A stretch of 64,000 nucleotides of DNA from Rhodococcus qingshengii (GTDB lineage Bacteria > Actinomycetota > Actinomycetes > Mycobacteriales > Mycobacteriaceae): assembly GCF_021025955.1 (NCBI RefSeq), contig NZ_JAJNCL010000017.1, positions 58,225 to 122,224 of the forward strand. The letters run 5' to 3'. The notes beneath the pieces were generated by a model, which searched no databases, was not told the origin of the DNA, and was given only the letters and a program-made list of their open reading frames with translations. Both the position numbers and the translations under genes were made by a program. Below, in pieces: positions 60,033 to 64,000 of the stretch. How positions within the stretch are numbered: the stretch's first letter is position 1; each line of letters starts with the position of its first letter.

Positions 60033-60560
60033 TGTCACTGCCACCGTCCCTTGATGAGATTCTTCGTCACGTACGTTGCGATATGAGCCGACCGTGTCCC
60101 GCATGCCCGGATTGTCCGGTTCGTGAACTACGCCGCGATGCGCTGTGTTTCCCCCGGTTGCGCGTCGGCAGGTGATTGCCCTTCCGGTTCGTCGAGTCCC
60201 TTGCGCCGAAGCACCGTGTGCGCTGTTGCACCACGTGTGCCTTGTGCGCCACCCTGCAGGCGTGGACTCAGAACCGCTCCAATCACGAATCAGCAACATA
60301 TTGTGTCTGCTTCCAGGGAATCCCTGGTTTATCTAAGAATGCAGTATGTCGACGCTCATGTCACCTGGGCGAATTGAAGAATATTAGTCAACGTGAACCA
60401 CGGTTACACCTATAGCGTTAAGTCATTGTGGTGCAATAAGATTCGGCTCTGTGACACGGATCACGATGGTAATGAAATTGGCAAGAAAGTGAATACTCAC
60501 TGGTAACAAAATCGCGTATTCGGAGAATTCTCCCGATTGCTCGATTATTACTGATCGGTA
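60033..60560. other. Long upstream region of the carboxylase gene, no gene found
   Basis: 528 bases between the HD-domain gene (same strand) and the carboxylase start. The part from about 60260 to 60560 is visibly AT-richer than the surroundings. Open frames on both strands have no coding character. It contains a near-palindrome CCAGGGAATCCCTGG (60313-60327) and a CRP/GlxR-like site (60450-60465). Long leader transcripts or extra control sites for the costly carboxylase are plausible. No riboswitch was recognised. Confidence 0.6.
60450..60465. promoter_or_regulatory. CRP/GlxR-like site upstream of the carboxylase gene
   Basis: TGTGACACGGATCACG has both half-sites of TGTGA-N6-TCACA with a mismatch only at the last base. 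It is 418 bases upstream of the carboxylase ATG and downstream of the HD-domain gene, so the carboxylase is its only reasonable target. Confidence 0.5.
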
Positions 60561-61331
60561 CTACTGGCGAGTATTTTTTATGTCCAGTCGGACCGTATTC
60601 GAGAAATCGCCTTCGATGGTTGCGATGTGCTGTGCGATCGCGTCGAGTCCTCCGGAAGGGAGCTGCAATGCGTTGCCGAGAGCAAGTGAAGTCCGCTTGA
60701 AGTGCTCCACAAGTGGTTCGTATTTCGTGACCAGTCTCAGTCTGTCGGTCTCGTTCAGGTACTTCACGCTTCCCGCGTTGTCGACGAAGTCGCTGAACTT
60801 CACGAGGAACACTGCGGGATCCGCGATCGCGCGGATGACGTGATCCTGGTAGCCGGTGGTGTTGTCGTGCGGGTAGTCGATTGGATTAGTCACTGCCTCA
60901 ACAAGTTCGGCGATTCTGTGGGTGAAGTGCGAGGCGATAAGTGCTGACGCACGTTCTTGCGCTTCGGATGCGGACATGTCGTCCGCAGTCTGGCCACCGA
61001 GGAGTGCGATGACGGCGTGTGGTCGGTCCTCGACCGTGTCGTGAAGCGCGGTTGCGCTCAGGATCTCGACGTCGGAGCACCCGTACCGAAGCAGCCGCAA
61101 CACATTCCGAAGGGGATGAACGATGTAGGGATCCTCGTTTGACTTGATTCCGTTTTTTCTGAACTGATCGAGGTGCGCGAGGGTCGCGACCTCCATGGCG
61201 AGCCGCAAGGTTTCGCCCGGGAGTGCCATCTCGTCGACGGCGCTCTCGATGGCGAAGACCAGCGTCGCAGCGTCCATCTCCTTCAGTGGCAGCTGGTGGA
61301 ATGCGGATCTGATCGGGTCGGGGTTGCTCAT
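60561..61331 (-). CDS. HD-domain protein, SpoT-hydrolase-like
   Basis: A 256-residue metal-dependent phosphohydrolase of the HD superfamily. The order matches the SpoT/MESH1 hydrolase domain: ATLAHLDQFRKNGIKSNEDPYIVHPLRNV near 48-76 (first His and H-P), ATALHDTVED near 91-100 (the H-D pair and E-D), and FLVKFSDFVDN near 173-183 (late D/N). No synthetase or ACT domain is attached. Degradation of (p)ppGpp or another nucleotide is possible. Unlike classical hydrolases it has long helical C-terminal sequence (YEPLVEHFKRTSLALGNAL). ATG 61331. It is separate from the carboxylase and divergent from the GNAT gene. Confidence 0.82.
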   Translation of the reverse strand: MSNPDPIRSAFHQLPLKEMDAATLVFAIESAVDEMALPGETLRLAMEVATLAHLDQFRKNGIKSNEDPYIVHPLRNVLRLLRYGCSDVEILSATALHDTVEDRPHAVIALLGGQTADDMSASEAQERASALIASHFTHRIAELVEAVTNPIDYPHDNTTGYQDHVIRAIADPAVFLVKFSDFVDNAGSVKYLNETDRLRLVTKYEPLVEHFKRTSLALGNALQLPSGGLDAIAQHIATIEGDFSNTVRLDIKNTRQ

Positions 61332-61546
61332 GACAAACAGCCTTCCGGTTGGTCAGGTGTCGCGACGAAAGTCTTGGTGAGAATCTGCGCTCGAACCCTG
61401 GTTGTCGCCGGGAGTGCGGCTGAAATCAGAATCATCTTGATCCTATCCGGAGACTACGACAGCAAGTGTTCATAGCGTTGTGATCGAGGTGGACGGGGAG
61501 TTTCGTTCGCTTCCATCACTGGCAGACTTGGGTAGGAAGAGGTTCG

Positions 61547-62278
61547 ATGACCACGGAGGCGACCCTGGCGTCGTTTGTCGAGACGGTTGACACGGATGTC
61601 GACACCCATCCACTGGACGACCCTGTGCGACAAGGACTTCGCGGACATCATGCGCAATTCGCTCGCTGGGCAGGGAGAGTTGCGCGATACGACCCGACTG
61701 TCGCGCCGTTTGTCGGTCATCCGCCCGAGTTGGACGCCGAAGACTGGGAGAACCTACTCGCACTCGTAGGGCCAGGCGGCACAGTAGGTTTACGAGGATT
61801 TGATCATCGCCCGCCGGAAGGATGGCGCGTTGTGGATCAGTTCGGCTCGGTGCAGATGGACGGGTCCGCACTCGAAGTCTCCGTTGATCCGTCGGTCGAA
61901 CTTCTCGGAACGGGCGACGTTCTCGAAATTCTGGCATTGATCGAGCGCACCAAGCCCGGACCGTTTCTTCCTCGTACCGTCGAGATGGGCAGCTATTACG
62001 GCATTCGCGTCGACGGAAGACTTGTTGCCATGGCGGGGGAGCGGTTGCACCCTCCGGGATGGACGGAAATCAGTGCGGTGTGCACTGACAGCGACTTTCG
62101 GGGTCGAGGCCTGGGTACGACGCTGATCCGTGCCGTCGCTGCCGGGATTCGCGAGCGCGGCGAGCTGCCGTTTCTCCATGCAGTGCAATCGAATACGAAT
62201 GCGATCAGACTCTACGAAGCACTGGGATTCGTGCTCCGGAAGAAATCCCGGTTGACCGCGGTGCAGGCGCCCGCCTGA
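61547..62278 (+). CDS. GNAT-family N-acetyltransferase (FR47-like)
   Basis: A 243-residue protein. The C-terminal 110 residues form the GNAT core: EMGSYYGIRVDGRLVAMAGERLHPPGW, CTDSDFRGRGLGTTLIRAVAAGI near 184-206 (R-G-R-G-L-G acetyl-CoA loop), and HAVQSNTNAIRLYEALGFVLRKKSRL. The N-terminal half is a separate, diverged domain, as in FR47-type and mycothiol-synthase-like two-domain enzymes. The acceptor is unknown. ATG 61547 follows AGGAAGAGG. It ends 53 bases before the sigma factor gene on the same strand, with which it may be cotranscribed. Confidence 0.87.
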   Translation: MTTEATLASFVETVDTDVDTHPLDDPVRQGLRGHHAQFARWAGRVARYDPTVAPFVGHPPELDAEDWENLLALVGPGGTVGLRGFDHRPPEGWRVVDQFGSVQMDGSALEVSVDPSVELLGTGDVLEILALIERTKPGPFLPRTVEMGSYYGIRVDGRLVAMAGERLHPPGWTEISAVCTDSDFRGRGLGTTLIRAVAAGIRERGELPFLHAVQSNTNAIRLYEALGFVLRKKSRLTAVQAPA

Positions 62279-62331
62279 TCCAATTCTCGCCGGCGCCTGT
62301 GTTTCGGGCGCTCGGCCACTAGTCTGAACAA

Positions 62332-63306
62332 ATGACAGTCGATCAGGCGTTGGACAGTGATTTCCTCACTCTTGCCGATCCGTACCGCCGCGAGTTGCTG
62401 GCGCACTGCTATCGCATGATGGGGTCGATCCACGACGCCGAAGACCAAGTCCAGGAGACGTTCATCCGGGCTTGGCGCGGGTTCGACGGTTACAAAGGCC
62501 AGTCATCGCTCAGGACCTGGCTCTACCGCATCGCGACGAATACCTGCCTGACCGCGCTGGAGGGGAGATCGAGGCGTCCACTCCCGACCGGCCTCGGCGC
62601 ACCTAGTTCGGACCCGGCCGACGATTTGATCGAACGCAACGAGATTGCCTGGTTGGAACCGATCGCGGATTCCGCGTTGGGCGACGTCAATGACCCGGCT
62701 GTCATGGTCGTCAATCGCGATTCGGTCAGGCTCGCGCTTGTTGCCGCTTTGCAGCACTTGTCCGCGCGCCAACGTGCGGTTCTAGTCCTGCGTGACGTTC
62801 TGCAGTGGAAGGCGTCGGAAGTTGCGGAGGCCCTGGACACCACAACCACTGCGGTCAACAGCCTGCTGCAGCGGGCTCGCGCGCAGATCAATCACATCGG
62901 GCCCACTGAGGACGATCTCGTGGAACCGACTACCGAGGCTGCCCGGAAGTTGCTTCGCGACTACGTGCACAGCTTCGAGAGCTACGACGTCGAGGCCATC
63001 GTGGAGCTGTTCACGCGCGAAGCCATCTGGGAGATGCCGCCGTTCGAGGGTTGGTACCAAGGCCCCGAGGCAATCGGGCAGCTCATCGGAACCAAATGCC
63101 CGGCCGACGGACCAGGCGCGATGCGGCTACTACCGACCGCCGCCAATGGCCAGCCGGCGTTCGGCCTCTATATGCGCGAGCCCGATGGGGTTCACCGTGC
63201 TTTCCAGTTGCACGTTCTCGATGTCACCGAGTCCGGGATCTCGCACGTGACGTGTTTCTTCGATCTGAGTCTGTTCGCACGGTTCGGACTGCCTGCAGAG
63301 TTGTAG
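62332..63306 (+). CDS. ECF sigma factor with C-terminal SnoaL-like domain, SigG-like
   Basis: A 324-residue extracytoplasmic-function sigma factor. Region 2 is YRRELLAHCYRMMGSIHDAEDQVQETFIRAWRG near 18-50. Region 4 is ALQHLSARQRAVLVLRDVLQWKASEVAEALDTTTTAVNSLLQRAR near 137-181. A SnoaL/NTF2-like domain fills the C terminus (about 195-320: YVHSFESYDVEAIVELFTREAIWEMPPFEGWYQG). This is the SigG/ECF41-like organisation, where the fused domain controls sigma activity instead of a separate anti-sigma factor. No anti-sigma gene is next to it. The size fits mycobacterial SigG proteins. Target promoters are unknown. Confidence 0.92.
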   Translation: MTVDQALDSDFLTLADPYRRELLAHCYRMMGSIHDAEDQVQETFIRAWRGFDGYKGQSSLRTWLYRIATNTCLTALEGRSRRPLPTGLGAPSSDPADDLIERNEIAWLEPIADSALGDVNDPAVMVVNRDSVRLALVAALQHLSARQRAVLVLRDVLQWKASEVAEALDTTTTAVNSLLQRARAQINHIGPTEDDLVEPTTEAARKLLRDYVHSFESYDVEAIVELFTREAIWEMPPFEGWYQGPEAIGQLIGTKCPADGPGAMRLLPTAANGQPAFGLYMREPDGVHRAFQLHVLDVTESGISHVTCFFDLSLFARFGLPAEL

Positions 63307-63360
63307 GGGCAAGGAGTTGCGCGAGCCCTCCCGTGTGGAGGACCCGCGCGGCTACTCGTT

Positions 63361-63399
63361 ACTGCTGTTGTTATGCGCTACTGCTGTTGCTATGCGCTA
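63361..63399. repeat. 19-bp tandem duplication at the stop codon of the VOC gene
   Basis: ACTGCTGTTGTTATGCGCT (63361-63379) is followed directly by ACTGCTGTTGCTATGCGCT (63380-63398), one base different, and a third partial copy ACTGCTG lies inside the VOC gene. The VOC stop codon (63397-63399, minus strand) sits at the junction, so the duplication repeats the end of the gene with its stop. Slippage is likely. Confidence 0.9.
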
Positions 63400-63807
63400 C
63401 TGCTGGGGAACAGTCGCAGCCGGGTCCATCCACATGACCTCCCAGACGTGATTGTCGAGGTCGCGGAATGCGCGTCCGTACATGAAGCCGTGATCCTGGG
63501 GCTCCATCCACTTGCTACCGCCGGCAGCGATCGCTGCGTCGACGAAGGTGTCGACTTCTTCCCTGCTGTCGGCCGACACACACATCAGTGCCTCGCGAGC
63601 TTTCGACGTGTCACAGATGTCGTCGGAGATGAAGTCCCCGAAACGGGGTTCGTTCAGGAACATGACCGTGGCGGAATCGCTGACGATCATCGAGACGGTG
63701 TTCTCGTCACTGAACATGTCGTTGAACTCGAAGCCGAGGCCGCTGAAGAATTCCCGCGTGGCAGCGACGTCCTTCACGGGCATGTTGACGAAGAGAAGAC
63801 GAGACAT
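63397..63807 (-). CDS. VOC-fold (glyoxalase-like) protein
   Basis: A 136-residue single-domain protein. N-terminal MSRLLFVNMPVKDVAATREFFSGLGFEFND and C-terminal FMYGRAFRDLDNHVWEVMWMDPAA give the paired VOC modules. The D-L-D-N-H-V-W-E-V-x-W end with its late glutamate matches the family's metal-site position. Such proteins may be lyases, dioxygenases or drug-binding proteins. Of the PhnB/YaeR-like groups, this one resembles the extradiol-like 'lactoylglutathione lyase' annotated orphans. ATG 63807 follows AAGGAGCACTCC. The longer open frame to 63900 is rejected. The stop codon is within a tandem duplication. Confidence 0.88.
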   Translation of the reverse strand: MSRLLFVNMPVKDVAATREFFSGLGFEFNDMFSDENTVSMIVSDSATVMFLNEPRFGDFISDDICDTSKAREALMCVSADSREEVDTFVDAAIAAGGSKWMEPQDHGFMYGRAFRDLDNHVWEVMWMDPAATVPQQ

Positions 63808-64000
63808 GGAGTGCTCCTTGAAGTCGGTTGACTGATTACTGATCGCTTCGGTTCCTGTTGGTTCCTGCTCATACAGACCGCAGCGGCGACAGAAAATCAT
63901 CGCGGTAGGAGAAAATTCGAGGAAATTCTCGGTTGTTAACCCGCAGCAGTGCTCTGACCTGGCGATTTGGTGTTGTGTTGATCTTCGCGTAACTTTGTCC
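63808..64000. other. Upstream region of the VOC gene to the window end, no gene found
   Basis: 193 bases upstream of the VOC start with no convincing ORF or RNA gene. The AT-rich stretch around 63890-63940 includes an imperfect palindrome near 63911-63931 (GAGAAAATTCGAGG then AAATTCTC) that could hold the promoter. The neighbouring gene beyond the edge cannot be judged. Confidence 0.4.

Noticed and set aside
60033..60299. N-terminal extension of the carboxylase to 60299
   Set aside because: The biotin carboxylase domain begins exactly at MFKRIAVVNRGE (ATG 60032). Upstream residues have low-complexity, non-homologous character.

Overview
The window comes from a high-GC actinobacterium of the mycolic-acid group, most likely a Rhodococcus of the erythropolis/qingshengii type. 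This is inferred from gene content and style, not from a marker gene. Signs are the frequent GTG starts behind GGAGG-like ribosome sites, several fatty-acid CoA ligases, acyl-CoA dehydrogenases and crotonases, a FadD15-like ligase starting GTG-R-E-x-S-V-P, a SigG-like sigma factor, and a xi-class hydroquinone reductase that would have to use mycothiol. No rRNA, tRNA, CRISPR array, phage or insertion sequence was seen.

Layout. 1-5.9 kb: edge of an ABC exporter ATPase, an EcsC-like protein, a VOC protein, a hydroquinone reductase with a GNAT, and a PadR/DHA2 efflux pair with a clear operator. 5.8-11.1 kb: a GlcD-like flavoenzyme divergent from an acyl-CoA operon (crotonase, truncated AMP-binding protein, crotonase, adenine deaminase). 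11.1-14.4 kb: lactone oxidase, TetR and a PLP amino acid deaminase/aldolase. 14.4-22.5 kb: RecB-like nuclease-helicase, small alpha/beta hydrolase, isochorismatase divergent from GntR plus glycolate-oxidase-like flavoenzyme, and an epimerase. 22.5-33.4 kb: FadD15-like ligase, an unknown protein, phosphoribosyltransferase, nitrilase-family amidase, DEAD-box helicase, ABC exporter, AMIN-type lipoprotein, YchJ-like SEC-C protein and a second FadD. 33.6-39.9 kb: LolD/FtsX-type exporter, small HNH protein and a probable heteromeric FadE pair. 40-41.3 kb: a DUF5691-like orphan.

The most interesting region is 41.4-50.9 kb. A HutC-type GntR regulator is divergent from a tightly packed nine-gene operon: IMPase-family phosphatase, small membrane protein, sodium:solute symporter, M20 N-carbamoyl/allantoate-type hydrolase, amidase-signature amidase, two choline-kinase-like phosphotransferases, and a class-III PLP enzyme whose sequence resembles the O-phosphoethanolamine/phosphohydroxylysine phospho-lyase branch. 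I read it as an inducible catabolic route: import an N-acylated or carbamoylated amino alcohol, release the amine, phosphorylate it, and split it to aldehyde, ammonia and phosphate. The substrate is unknown.

51-64 kb holds two unknown proteins, an aldo/keto reductase, a decayed small membrane-protein gene, an unusually long single-chain acyl-CoA carboxylase (about 1827 residues, eukaryote-like domain order) with a long AT-richer upstream region carrying a CRP/GlxR-like site, an HD-domain SpoT-like protein, a GNAT, a SigG-like sigma factor and a VOC protein. Three CRP/GlxR-like sites lie upstream of lipid-metabolism genes. At two loci a short tandem duplication contains the stop codon of a gene. 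Several convergent gene pairs end within a few bases of each other or overlap.
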